DNA from: Ctenosaura bakeri
Lineage: Eukaryota > Chordata > Lepidosauria > Squamata > Iguanidae
Direction: 5' to 3'
NCBI GenBank assembly: GCA_948474755.1
Contig: CAOLHI010001840.1
Span: 124,001-188,000 of the forward strand
DNA length: 64,000 bases
Both the position numbers and the translations under genes were made by a program. Shown here in pieces: positions 11,390-22,283 of the stretch. The notes beneath the pieces were generated by a model. It was not told the DNA's origin. It searched no databases and worked only from the letters and a program-made list of their open reading frames with translations. Each line of letters opens with the position of its first letter. Position 1 is the stretch's first letter.

Positions 11390-13060
11390 CGTTTTGGGGT
11401 AACAAAGGCAGGTTTCCATCTTGTCTAAAACAGGCTGTAGTGAGATCCTAATTGAAAAAATCCTTCCTGATCTCCCAGTACTGGAGAATTATCAACCAAT
11501 CTCCAACATCCCCTTGTGGGGCAAGATACTGGAGTGTGTGGTAGCCTCCCAGCTCCAGGCATTCCTAGATGGAAGAGATCATCTAGATCCATTTCAGTGT
11601 GACTTCAAGCCTTGCTATGGGACAGAGACAGCTTTGGTCACCTTGGTAGATGACCTATGCAGAGGGCTGGACAGAGGGAGTCTGTCCCTATTGATTCTGC
11701 TCAAGGCTTTTGATATCATTGATCATGGAATTCTTCTGGGTTGCCTCTCTGGGATGGGGCTCAGGACCACTGTTTTACAATGGTTCCAGTCTTTCTTGGA
11801 GGGGTGGTGCTGGGAGATGCCTGTTCAACACCTTGGCCACTATCCGATGGTGTCCCCCAAGGCTCAGTTCTGTCCTACGTGCTGTTTAACATCTACATGA
11901 AACCACTGGTTATCTAGAATTTTGGAGCTGAGTCTGTCAGCAGTATGCTGATGACAACCAGCTCTATCTCTCCTTTCCATTGAATTCCAAGGAAGCTGTT
12001 TCTGCACTAAACTAGTGTCTGCTGTCAGTAATGGAGTAGATGAGGATGAACACATTGAAACTTAATCCAGACAAGTCAAGGGTACTGCTGGCCACTTGGA
12101 GGGCTAAACAGGAAATAGGGATTCAATCTGTGCTGGGTAGGGTTACACTCCCCCTGAAATCTCAGATTTGTAGCTGTGCTGTACTTCTGGACTCAGATCT
12201 GAGCCTGGATGCCCAGGTTTCAACTGTGGCCAGGAGGTACTTTCCCACAGTTAAAACTAGTGTGCCAGCTATGCCCATACCAGGAGAAGTCAGATCTAGC
12301 TTTGGTGACACATGCCTTGATTGCATCCCATTTGGTCTACTGTAACGTATTCTGTGTGGGGCTGCCTTTGGAAACTATTTGGACACTTCCCTGGGTCCAA
12401 AATGCTGCAGTCAGGCTGTTGACCAGGGCTGGCTACAGGGGTCACATGACTGCCCTGTTAAAACAGCTGCATTGGCTACCAGCCCTTTTCCTGACAGAAT
12501 TCAAAGTGCTGATTTTGACTTTTAAAGCACTACACAGCATGGCTCCAGGTTATCTGAAAGGCTGTAGCTCCTTATACAGGCCAGCACAATCATTAAGATC
12601 TGCAGGGAAGGGCTTTCTCTCAGTCCCTTCCCCTTTGCAGGTACAGCCGGTAAGGACTCAGGAGAGAGCTTTCTCTGTGACTACACCCAGACTGTAGAGC
12701 TCCTTTCCATAGGAGGTACGCTTGGCCCCTTCCCTGCTGTCTTTCCACTGGCAGGTGAAGATTTTTTTAAAATTTAGGTAGGCATTTCAATTATGATTTT
12801 TAATTACGGAGTGGTAGTGTCTATGTAAATTGTGTTCTGTTTTAATTTTTTTAATCTTTTCATCTGCTATATTAGAAACATTTTTTAAGTGTTTTGTGGT
12901 TTTAAAATATGTTTTAATAATTGTGGATATTTAATCTCTTTTTAACTTTTATTTTAAAAAAATGTTTTCAGTAGTACCTTTTTATTTTATTGTAAGCCTT
13001 CTTGGATCCCATCTGGGAGAAAGACAGGACATAAATTCAATAAATAAACAAACAAACAAA
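11390..13060 (+). pseudogene. L2/CR1-like LINE, reverse transcriptase remnant and 3' end
   Basis: Frames at 11421-11900, 12040-12345 and 12209-12697 carry the reverse transcriptase and C-terminal part of a non-LTR element: ENYQPISNIPLWGKILECVV, then LLKAFDIIDHGILL (the region of the first catalytic Asp), then TATGCTGATGAC at 11944-11955 encoding the YADD catalytic motif in a different frame, then WLPALFLTEFKVLILTFKAL. The 3' tail at 12993-13050 reads GTAAGCCTTCTTGGATCC and ends in AATAAATAAAC repeats. Multiple frameshifts and stops break the protein, so it is dead. A MITE scrap follows at 13060. Confidence 0.85.
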
Positions 13061-13135
13061 CCTTAGCCAATCTAGGGAATGGTGAGGAATACTGGGAATT
13101 GCAGTCTAACAATATCTGTAGGGCTGTATGATTTT
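13060..13135. mobile_element. MITE half-copy
   Basis: The stretch holds GGAATACTGGGAATTGCAGT and ATATCTGTAGGGCTGTATGA, the same halves as in the family described at 4076. Only one half is kept. Confidence 0.4.
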
Positions 13136-14034
13136 CCTTCCTTGAATATATTACTCAAATGGGCGTACACTTCTAAAAAACTAAAAGGTTGGGTGTTTTG
13201 CCTGCGCTGATATTTTTGCTATAATTACCATGGAATTAAAATATACAGTAATTCCATTTGTTAGTGCCCACTAAAATAGGTCCACGTAATGGAATTTGCA
13301 TAAGTGTTGACTTACCATTCAGCTATTGATTCAATGAGTCAACTCTTGTTAGGAACAGGAACTGGAATTAGGTAACAGCTGTACAATGTAGAGGAAAAAC
13401 ATTCATTTGTATTAGTGGCTTTGTTGGATTCTTTTTGTATTCACATTGTACTTTGAGGCTTGGAAAAGATAGGAAGGATGAGAATGGACAGGGAGAGTGA
13501 ATTTGTCTCTGTTGCTAATTTGTTTGCACAGTTCTTATAGCTGTTGCAAGGAGATGGGTCTCGCTTGCGCATTTTGATTTTCTTTGTTCACTTCTGCATT
13601 ATGTATCCCTTGGAAGGTCATCTTCTCTTAGCTAGAGCTTGGGGAGTGCATCCCAACACAGACTCCCCATATATCCAACAACGGGGACTTTGATCATCCA
13701 CTGCATCGTTTACCATCGATATTGCTTAAGTAATAGCAGTAGCGTGTTGCAGTATCCAACCTGAAATAACTCTTTGGGAGGCCTGGAACTGCACCAAGTT
13801 CCAGAACAAGTCCCCATCTAGATTCTTCTTCTTTGCTGCCTTTGGGAGTAAACTAAACTGGTATTATCTAAACTTTTTCTGTAATTTGTTTTTGCAAATG
13901 GAATACAGGTCAACAGCCACTTTACCAAGGGGATCTGAACAAAACAAACATAAAAATTCCAGGTGTGGACACTTTCCAGCATCAGCTTGGTTCTAGGATA
14001 TTCAAAGGAACGTGCCTCCCTATATGAGCCCATT
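13136..14034. other. Intergenic DNA, nothing recognised
   Basis: No gene or clear repeat was seen in this stretch. Confidence 0.4.
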
Positions 14035-14612
14035 AGAGCTTCAAGATCTTAAGGAGCAGTTCTTCTCTTTGTCCATGTTCTCAGGTTCCTTTGGTGGGAA
14101 CAAGGGAGAAGGCCTTCTCTGCGGCTGCTCTCAGTCTTTGGAATGCCCTCCGTAGGGAAGCTAGGAAGGCCTTGTCCTTGCTCTTCCTCCATCAGCAAGT
14201 TAAGACATTTTCATACTATCAGGTTTTTAGGCCATTTCCACACTAGACAGTTATAGCGCTTTTATTCCACTTTCAACATCCTATGGAATCCTGGGGTTTG
14301 CAGTTTAGGGAGGGGCTGGCAAGGATAGGATGCCATAGGATGTTGAAAGTGGGATAATAGCGCTATAACAGTCTAGTGTGGAAATGGCATGACTACTGTA
14401 TTATTGTTGGTTTGTATATAGTCATTTAATGTTTTTTATAACTTCAAGTTTAAGAATTGCTTAGTTGTTTTCAAAGTCATTATTTATATTTTTTATTGAT
14501 GTTTTTGTATACTTCCTAATCTGGACTGTTTTTAACAAATTGTAAGCTACTTTGAGCCCAATTATTGGGGGAAAAGGTGGGATATAAATGAATAAAATAA
14601 AATAAAAAATTA
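14035..14612 (+). mobile_element. L2-like LINE 3' end, interrupted by a MITE
   Basis: The C-terminal coding remnant contains the region equivalent to GGAATGCCCTCC (the LWNALP-type motif) at about 14140. The 3' end reads ATTGTAAGCTACTTTGAGCC, then GGGATATAAATGAATAAAAT repeats. A MITE at 14230-14391 splits it. Confidence 0.7.
14230..14391. mobile_element. Palindromic MITE, well preserved, nested in a LINE
   Basis: The left end GGCCATTTCCACACTAGAC is an almost perfect inverted copy of the right end GTCTAGTGTGGAAATGGCA. The inner halves TATTCCACTTTCAACATCCT and its complement also pair. The whole RNA or single strand would fold into one long hairpin. Confidence 0.85.
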
Positions 14613-15956
14613 AAACAATGTCTCACTCTCTAGTGCTAGAAATTTTGAGACTAAAAGGAAATTTCATTGGGGAGACAGATGGGAGGGTAAAATGTCTCAC
14701 CCTTGCACCTGATATTTTGGATTTCCACTCTGTTTTGCCAGCAAATAATGCCTCGTTCCACATTCAGATATATTCCATACCTTATTTTGGCAGCCACAAA
14801 ACAAGAAGGAGCATAGTTCAGTATAGTTTAGAGAACAACCTTTGCATGAAACATGTCCCAGGCTCAGTCTTTGGCATCTCTAGGTAGGTCTGAGGAAGAT
14901 TCTTGCCTAAAACCCTGCTGTCAGCCAGTGCAGATTAGGGATGGGGAATCTCTGATCTAAAGAGCCAGCCTATGGTAATGGTTTGAGTGCTGGATCAGAA
15001 CTCCAAGAGACCAGGGTTTGTATCTCCACCAGGTATCTGGAGGGCCCAATATTTCCAATCATTGGTATACAGAATTATATAATAGATCTTCCTTCTAGGA
15101 TGGTAGATGCACTTTTAAGGGAAATAGCCTCACAGGTATCAGTGGCATCTCACTTTCTAGTAAAGCTGAGCAAGAGTATCCAAATTTCAAGGTCACCAAG
15201 GTCAGATCCCTTCAAAGCATGACAAAACTTCAGTCTGCTTCTGTTGCTGGTTTGAGAAGGAAATAGGCCATTGTGGTTAGTTTCAATAAGGCCTGAATAC
15301 CTGACCACATGATGTGAAGAAACTGAAGAAACACAGTGTTCCATTTTTAGAGAAAGATCGCAGAGGAAAAATCTTTGCTGAATATTTTTCTGTGAATACA
15401 TTGAGTACTGGCTGTTGTTATTTTTCCTTTTAAACCTCTGGGTTTAAATGTATGCAATCTAATTATCGCAAGGCTGCAATTTTATGCACTCTCCTTGGGA
15501 TTAAGTTTTATTGAATGCAATAATGTTTACTTATGAGCAAACATGTATAAGATCAACAGCAAATCAGTTTACAATAGTTCTTTTGCATTAAAACAGCAGT
15601 AACATGTAGCCTTCTTACTCATTTGTGCAATCTCGGGAGTCCTCCCCCTCCCCATCGCAATGCTGACTACTTTAGTGATTAAATAATAGATTTCCTTCCA
15701 GTTTTAAAAATAACCATAAGGGCAGAAAGAAACAGTCCTCTTACACTGCTAAAGGTAAGCAAGTATTAGTATGGAGAATGTGTACCTGGTGCAGCCCCAC
15801 TATAATCTGCCTGAGATTTTCTGAACAAAGAGCAGGATGGCTGAGATAAAATGAATGATGAAGGCCCAATAACCTCACCTTTGAGAACTGCAACCATATG
15901 CAGAGGGGTGGTGAAGGTGATAGCAGTCACCTGATAGCTGTGACCTATCAGGTGAC
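14613..15956. other. Intergenic DNA, nothing recognised
   Basis: No exon or clear repeat was recognised. Open frames at 14618-14887 and 14983-15222 have no known domains. Confidence 0.4.
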
Positions 15957-16073
15957 ATTGGGCAACCTATGACCTACCTGATGACATTGGCAACTCCCAC
16001 CTGCCCTAGCTAGCACTGTTAATGGCTAGGGAAGGAGTCCAACAACATCTGGAGAGCCACAAGTTGCCCAATT
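15957..16073. mobile_element. Short palindromic MITE
   Basis: The ends ATTGGGCAACCTATG and CAAGTTGCCCAATTC are inverted. The inner stretch GTCCAACAACATCTGGAGAG matches the copy at 8055. Confidence 0.6.
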
Positions 16074-16239
16074 CTGTGACAGAAGGGTCACAATGATAGC
16101 TGTTACCTTTTCTTCTGACAAGGCTACTGAAGTTTCTCAAAGGAGGATCCTGACCACATTTTGCTGGTAGAGCTGTTCTAAAATTCATCTCTATTGCTCT
16201 GTATTCCTCAAGTTTAAAATAAAATGAAAGCTAACATAG

Positions 16240-17060
16240 GATTAATATCGGAATATTGAAATTATATTAGAAAAAGTGTGGAGAAATAGGGGATTGGACC
16301 CACATGTGGCTAACATGTCCTAAGATATGAAGATTCTGGGATAAAGTCCTATCATGGATAAATCAAATAGTGGGGGAGGAGTCTATGTTAGAGGGGCATT
16401 ACTAGTGATTTGTTTGAAAATGAGAATGAAGATTTACCAAATAAAGACCTCACATCACTTATGCTATGTGCAGTGAGGCTAGACATAGTAAAAACTTGGA
16501 AAAATTAGAGAATTTATCAATTAAGAATTGGTTAAACAGGATATGGGCAATAGCCCTATCAGAGAAGTTAACTTATAAATTAAAATTAGCAAAAGGAGAT
16601 ATAAAGGAAGACCAATTTGAGATTGTATGAAAACCATTTGCTAGCTTTATGTATCAAAGCAATGGTGAATTTAAATGACCCCATGTTCATGTGAAAGTTT
16701 AGGTTAATAATTTGATAAATGTTATGTGAGGGCCAGCATGGTGTAGTGGTTTGAGCATTGCACTATGAGCTTGGAGACGGGTTCAGTTCCCTGCTTAGAC
16801 ATGGAAACCATTGGGTGACCCTTGGTGCATCATGTACTCTTAGTCCCCAAAACCCCCATGATAGGTTTACCTTAGGGTCGCTGTAAATCAGAAATGACCT
16901 GAAGGGACATAACAACAAAAACAACAAATATTATGTAATAATACACAATGGAATAAAACAAAATTATTGTTGTAAGCAGTATGACAGAGTGGTATTTTAT
17001 TGTATATTAAGAAGGGGGAGTAAAAAATGAAAGAAAAAATAAAATGAGCGATATGACATG
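16240..17060 (+). pseudogene. L1-type ORF2 3' remnant, split by a SINE
   Basis: In broken frames the stretch around 16440-16660 encodes an L1 ORF2 C-terminal region: AARLDIA-like, then NLSIKNWLNRIWAIALSEKL and KLKLAKGDIKEDQFEI. In-frame stops are present (for example the TAG after the WKN-like position). A SINE at 16728-16925 interrupts the 3' UTR. It is from another L1 lineage than the antisense copies at 39.5 and 51.4 kb. Confidence 0.65.
16728..16925 (+). mobile_element. Sauria-type SINE with near-perfect target duplication
   Basis: The head (CCAGCATGGTGTAGTGGTTT) and tail (CTGAAGGGACATAACAACAA) mark a full-length, slightly diverged copy. AAATGTTATGT at 16717-16727 and AAATATTATGT at 16926-16936 match at 10 of 11 bases and frame the insertion inside the L1 3' UTR. 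Confidence 0.85.
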
Positions 17061-17086
17061 AAATTCTGATTTGTTAATTAGCAAGA

Positions 17087-17213
17087 GCAGGGGTAGGCAT
17101 CTTGTAGCCCTCCATATCTTATTGGACCATTGTTCTCATTAATCTTTGCTGGTGTAATCAATGAGAAGGGCTGCTGGGAGTTTCAGCCCCAACTACACTC
17201 TGAAGGTGCAAGC
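17087..17213. mobile_element. Palindromic MITE
   Basis: It begins AGGGGTAGGCATCTTGTAGC and carries the GCTGCTGGGAGTTTCAGCC half and a diverged CTGAAGGTGCAAG end. Same general family as 8055. Confidence 0.5.
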
Positions 17214-17237
17214 TTCTTCTTACACTATATAGGTATA

Positions 17238-17385
17238 AAGTGGTGGGTGAGAATCATGTAGTCTTCCAGCCATTGTTGGACTACAAATCCTAGCAGCCCA
17301 AGGTAACAAAGCTAATGGTGATGAAAGCTGGCAGCTAAAGTCCAGTTATACTGGGAGGGATGCATGGTTCCCCATTCCTACCATA
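17238..17385. mobile_element. Palindromic MITE, second copy in tandem
   Basis: GAATCATGTAGTCTTCCAGC at the left pairs roughly with GGGAGGGATGCATGGTTCCC at the right; the centre has CAAAGCTAATGGTGATGAAA. It sits 25 bp from the previous copy. Confidence 0.5.
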
Positions 17386-17478
17386 AAAGAATGGCTACTC
17401 AAACTGCTTTGAATGGTACAAATGCCTTTCCATTTCATATATGACTTGGATTCCGGCTACAAGGAGAAGTACTGTACT

Positions 17479-17645
17479 GTATGGCGCACACGAGCATAGT
17501 CAGATTTTAAGATCTTCAGGAGAGGCCCTTCTCTTAGTCCCAGCACTCTCACAGCCAATGCTTGTTGAGGACCTTTTTGGTGGCTACTCTCAGGCTGTGA
17601 AACTCCTTTCCACAGGAGACTGGGATGGCTCCTTCCCTGGTCTTG
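17479..17645 (+). mobile_element. L2-like LINE fragment
   Basis: TTTTAAGATCTTCAGGAGAG and the following GTGAAACTCCTTTCCACAGG match the C-terminal coding remnants of the LINEs at 12.6 and 14.1 kb. Only this short piece is recognisable. Confidence 0.5.
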
Positions 17646-18040
17646 TTCTGCTTGCTGTGGGAGGCAGTTTCACAGCTTTGGAGCGGCCACTGAGACGGTA
17701 GCTTCTGTATCTGGGCCAGGGCCCTCATTCTTTCCAGGCTGTTCTTGACTTGAGACTTGCATCTTGACGGCAAGTTAGAAGGATGTGCTGACTTCTGTAT
17801 AAGCAGACACAAATCTTTCAGAGGGACTTCCTTCTGAGTAATTGTGCATGGTACATAACTGCTTATGCAGCTCAGTCCTCTGTGTCCTTGGATAAAAGTC
17901 CCAATGGGATTTCTTAGCATAAGGCAGCAGATTTGGAGGTGCTTGAAACGGCAGGAAATTGTTGTTTAATTTGCTGTTTCTTTATGACAAGCCCTTTCCG
18001 AACAAACCTTGGTCACTCTGCCTTGAATTTTTAAGAACAG
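17646..18040. other. Intergenic DNA, nothing recognised
   Basis: No repeat or gene was recognised. The 123-aa minus-strand frame (17549-17920) overlaps the LINE fragment and has no domain. Confidence 0.4.
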
Positions 18041-20765
18041 AATCATAGAATCGTAGAGTTGGAAGAGACCCCAGGGGCCATCGAGTTCAACTTCCTGCTA
18101 TGCAGGAATACCCATCAAAGCATTCCCAACAGATGGCCATCCAACCCCTGCTTAACAACCTCCAAAGAAGGAGACTCAACCACACTCTGAGGCAGCATAT
18201 TCCACTGCCGGAGTTCTTCTTGAGGTTCAAGTGGAATCTCCTTTCCTGCAGCTTGAATCCATTGCTCCTTGTCCTAGTCTCTGGAGCAGTAGAGAACAAG
18301 CCTGCTCCCTCCTCAACATGACATCCCTTCAAATATTTAAACATGGCTACCATGTCCCCCCTTAACCTTCTCTTCTGCAGACTAAACATACCCAGCTCCC
18401 TAAGCTGTTCCTCATATGGCATGGCTTCCAAACCCTTCACCATTTTGGTCACCCTCCTCTGGACACGTTCCAGCTTGTCAACATCCTTCTTGAATTGAGG
18501 TGCCCAGAACTGGACACAGTATTCCAAATGAGGCCTAACCAATGCAGAATAAAGTGGTACCATTACCCCCCTCGATCTAGACACCATACTCCTATTGATG
18601 CAGCCAAGAATTGTGTTGGCTTTCTTGGCTGCCGCATCAGACTGCTGACTCATGTTCAGCTTGTGGTCTACCAAGACGCCTAGATCCCTTTCACAGGTAC
18701 TGCTATCCAGCCACACGTCCCCCATTCTATACTTGTGACTTTCATTTTTTCTGCCCAAGTGCAAGACCCTACACTTCCTTCTGTTGAAATTCATTTTGTT
18801 AGCTTTGGCCCAGCTCTCCAATCTGTCAAGGTCGTATTGAAAGTTGATCCTATCCTATGGTGTGTTAGCAACTCCTCCCAGTTTGGTATCATCTGCAGAT
18901 TTGATCAGCATTCCCTTCACTCCTTTATCCAAGTCATTGATGAAGATGTTGAATAGCACTGGACCCAGGATAGAACCCTGTGGCACCCCACTAGTCACTT
19001 CTCTCCAGGATGAAAAGCAGCCATTCATGATCACCCTTTGGGTGCAGTTGGTCAACCAATTACAAATCCAACTAACAGTAGCCCTGTCCAGCCCGCATTT
19101 TACTAGCTTCTTTGCAAGAATGTCAAGGGGAACTTTGTCAAAGGCCTTACTGAGGTCAAGATATGCTACATCTACAGCATTCCCCTTGTCTATCAAGCTT
19201 GTAACACTATCATAAAAAGAGATAAGATTAGTCTGGCATGACTTCTTTCTGAGAAATCCATGCTGGCTTTTAGTGATTACGGCATTGCTTTCTAAGTAAT
19301 TACAAACTGACTGTTTAATGATTTGCTCTAGGATCTTTCCTGGAACTGATGTCAGGCTTACCAGGCAACAATTATTATGGCCCTCTTTTTCCCCTTCTTG
19401 AAGATGGGGATGACATTTGCCCTCCTCCAGTCTGCTGGGACTTCTCCTATTCTCCAAGAGTTCTGAAAGATTATTGCAAGTGGTTCAGAAATGACTTCTG
19501 CCAGTTCTTTTAATATCCTTGGATGTAATTCATCTGGCCCTGGGAACTTGCATTCATGTAGTTTATATTCATCTATCTAGCCAGATATTCCCATACTACT
19601 TCTCTAGTTATTCTGTGCTGCATTTACCTCGCTTCCTCACCTGCTCCCCACACCCCAGGTTGGCTACTTCTATCCTTTTGGGAGAAAACTGAGGCAAAGA
19701 AGAGATTAAGTAGTTCTGCCTTCTCACCCCCCCCCCCGTTATTAATTGGTCACTTTCTCCATGTAGGGATCCTATCATTTCCTTGTTTTTCCTTCTGCTG
19801 CGAACATATCTAAAAAAGCCTTTTTTATTGTTTTTGATGTCGCTTGCAAGCCTGAGTTCATTCTGCGCTTTAGCTTCTCTGACTTTCTCCCTACATCACC
19901 TGGCTATTTGCTTGAATTCCCCTTTGGTGGTTTCACCGTTCTTCCACTTCCTGTACATGTGTCATGAGCCAGGCTGAGAAGGCTGCCAATTCAGACGGGG
20001 ACTCTGAGTTGGACTTGGACTCCCAGCTGGGGGAGGATCCCTTGGAGGGAGAGGGGGCTCCTGCAGAGGCAAGGGAGGGGCCTGCCAATGACTCCACAGC
20101 TGTCCCAGAGCCAGTGCCCGAGCCAGTACCTGCAGCAGAGGAGGCCAATGCTTCTGGTTCGACAGAAGCTGCTGTTCCTGACTCCAGCCCAGAGTTTGCA
20201 GCAGACTTTCCCCCACATTCCTCCAGAGGCAGCTGGAAAAGGTGGCGGTTCATAGATCAAAGCGCCTGCTAGAGAAGCGTCTGAGGTCTGAGGGCCAGGC
20301 CAATGGACATGTGGTCAGCCCCAGCTGGGCTAAAGACTATTTAAGGCAGACGCTGGGGGGAGGGGGTCACGGGGCAACAACCGTTGACCACCCGCGAATC
20401 TGCATTTTGTTTCATGGACTTTCTGTTCCTGGTTATTCTGTTCCTGGTTATTCCTCGTTGCTGAGTTTCACTGCCTCTGTCCGTTTTGGGTGACGTAACC
20501 TCTTAATTACTTTATGGCTTTATTTACTGCCTCTGTTTGCTTTGGGTGCCGTAACCCCTTGATTATTTTACTGCCTATTTACTAAAAGCCATAAAACTCC
20601 AGTTGCTGCCTTTGTGTTTGCTTAGCCTCTGCCTGACATTGACAACATGTTTCTTTTAACACTTAGCTCAGCTGAGAGTTCTTCAGTCAACCATTCCGGT
20701 TTCTTTAGACATCTGCCATTTTCCCTCCTTACTGGCACAGTTTTCAATTGTGAACACAAGAAAAA
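18041..20765 (-). pseudogene. CR1 LINE ORF2 and 3' end, antisense, split by a solo LTR
   Basis: The element reads right to left and ends at 18041 with the CR1 terminus (complement of AATCATAGAATCG). The minus-strand frame 19457-18855 holds the reverse transcriptase: [34 protein letters not shown] and SADDTKLGG, where the usual FADD motif has Ser for Phe but both catalytic Asp residues. That frame stops at a TAG after VANTP. The frame 18821-18087 continues with CRVLHLGRKN, LVRPHLEYCVQFW and the [20 protein letters not shown] block. Upstream coding remnants reach about 20765 after the LTR. A poly-C run at 19729-19738 and several stops show it is inactive. Confidence 0.9.
19960..20644 (+). mobile_element. 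685-bp solo LTR nested in CR1 (family B)
   Basis: It starts TGTCATGAGCC and ends CATTGACA, so the tips TGTCA/TGACA are inverted, as in LTRs. A perfect 5-bp duplication, ACATG, flanks it at 19955-19959 and 20645-20649. Removing the insert and one duplicate leaves the CR1 reading frame uninterrupted, which proves the boundaries. A TATA-like CTATTTAAGG lies at 20337-20346 and ATAAAA near 20591. No internal retroelement DNA is present, so it is a recombined solo LTR. The 102-aa acidic frame inside (19964-20272) is unlikely to be a gene. The 5-bp duplication fits Gypsy, BEL or ERV-L types; I cannot decide which. Confidence 0.93.
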
Positions 20766-20932
20766 TTTCTGTTCTTCTTAAGAACACAAGGAAAACTGGG
20801 ACACCTGTGGCTGAGCAGCATCAGTGTTGTCAAAATGGCAAAAGTTATTAATGAGGAAGAACACCCAAGCTAGAAGAGGTTGCAGCAATGTGCTTTTGCT
20901 TTAGCCTAGCACTCTTCTCTCCTGTCTCCTCT
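20766..20932. other. Spacer between CR1 and hAT element
   Basis: The stretch is short, has no recognised feature and ends at the hAT target duplication. Confidence 0.4.
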
Positions 20933-21128
20933 GTTTATTGTAGTGGTTCTCAGACTTTTTACCCTGTGACCCCCTTTACATCTTCATGCAGATGTTGTGC
21001 TCCCCTGCTTAACACCTGGCCCTCTCTCTCCCCCTTCACTCTCTCACATGTGCTCTCTGTCTTAATGTAGAGTTTTCTTGCTCTGTTCTTCACTCCCCTC
21101 CCTCCCACCTCGGAAACTGTTCCTTTGT

Positions 21129-21600
21129 CCCTACGAGCCATGTGCCTTCAGGAAAAGCATAACAAAGGAAAGCTGATTTTTACTATGCCTGAGATCCGAG
21201 GAAAGCCTAACAAGGAAGATGTCAAGATATGTAATTGGTTAATATTACTTGATGCTGCGCTGCTTCTTCTGATCTTGCCCTTTAAGATTAAGGTGTAGAG
21301 TGAGAAGAGGCTACGCAGCTGTATGTTAATTTTATGTGTTTGACTCAGGCACTTGTAGAGTAATAATGTACAGCTGCGTAGAGTGTATATAAGCAGTTTG
21401 GAGAAACTGCTCTTTCTCTCTCTTTCCTTTTGTCTCCTTGCTGTGTTGGTTTGTATATTGCTCTGCTGTTTTTTTACTGTTTGACTTTATCATGTTTTGC
21501 TAAATGCCTTAACTTGTTATCTGCAATAAACTTTTTGTACCTTTTCTTTATTGCAGTTTGAAGTGGCTGTTTTTCCTCTAGGCTGTAGTTTTATTGCCAG
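21129..21600 (+). mobile_element. Possible LTR-like segment inside the hAT element
   Basis: TATATAAG at 21386-21393 followed 139 bp later by AATAAA at 21525-21530, then a T/GT-rich stretch, has the order of an LTR U3-R-U5 or a small Pol II unit. I could not find matching ends or a target duplication, so it may equally be native hAT interior. Limits given are a guess. Confidence 0.25.
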
Positions 21601-21723
21601 AGGTTTTTTTGGAGGTCCTTGTTTGTTTAAACAAGTACCCCAGATATAAGGCTCGCTATAGGCACGCAGCTGACAGAAGACACTTTGTGCCCGTCTTTTG
21701 CAGGAACCAGTCAGTCCTCAACT

Positions 21724-21770
21724 GCGCATGCACGTGCACATGCGCGTGCACATGCGCATGCACACACACA
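21724..21770. repeat. Alternating purine-pyrimidine tract (Z-DNA prone)
   Basis: About 47 bp of almost strict alternation built from TGCGCATGCACGTGCACATG-like units and ending in (CA)n. Such tracts can adopt Z-DNA and also form cruciforms because GCGCATGC units are self-complementary. Confidence 0.8.
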
Positions 21771-21888
21771 GAGGTTTACCCCTCTTTTTCTCATTTGCTG
21801 TACTTGCAGGCTTGCTTTTCTTGTGCCCCCCCTTGAGCAACTGCCATTGTTCCCCTTAGAGTTGCACCCCACAGTTTGAGAACCGCTG

Positions 21889-22283
21889 GTTTAGTGCAAA
21901 CTGCTTTTGTACTTTGAACTCAGTTTGCAGTCATTGAAGCAACTTGAGGACAAAGGGGGAAATGGGAGGGGAGAGAAACCAGATTTTTAAAGCAGCTGAA
22001 AAAGTGGGAGGACAGAGGGTTAATTTGAACTGTCTGGCAAAGTTGCAGGGCAAGAACCAAGTCAAATTAAACAAAGTGAGACTTAAAAAAAAACCAAAAC
22101 AAGTGGGGGCATTTTCTTTACGCGCCAGTTGAGACCCACATGTTATCCCGCAGCCCTAAGCTATATTTCTTTACCTCCCGCTAAAGTAGGACTTAACCTT
22201 CAAGTGGGCGGTGAAATTGACTGAGGCCTCCAGGTTAGTGTAGTCAGTCCAGCTTTAAATTTCATGCTGGCTAGAGCAAAACT
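21889..22283. other. Intergenic DNA upstream of RNF157
   Basis: No gene was recognised. A purine-rich stretch (about 21945-22100) is the only compositional feature. Confidence 0.4.

Larger units (their letters stand above)
20941..21888. mobile_element. 948-bp non-autonomous hAT element
   Basis: The left end TAGTGGTTCTCAGACTTTTT and the complement of the right end, CAGCGGTTCTCAAACTGTG, are inverted repeats of hAT type (consensus CAGNGGTTCTCAAACT). An 8-bp target duplication matches at 7 of 8 bases: GTTTATTG at 20933-20940 and GTTTAGTG at 21889-21896. Subterminal CTGTGACCCC and GTTGCACCCC also pair loosely. No transposase frame is present. The interior holds a TATATAAG box (21386-21393), an AATAAA signal (21525-21530) and a Z-DNA-prone run (21724-21770). 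Confidence 0.9.

Noticed and set aside
19964..20272. Acidic 102-aa frame with a Pro/Glu-rich stretch.
   Set aside because: It lies fully inside a solo LTR with exact target duplications and no sign of splicing or conservation.
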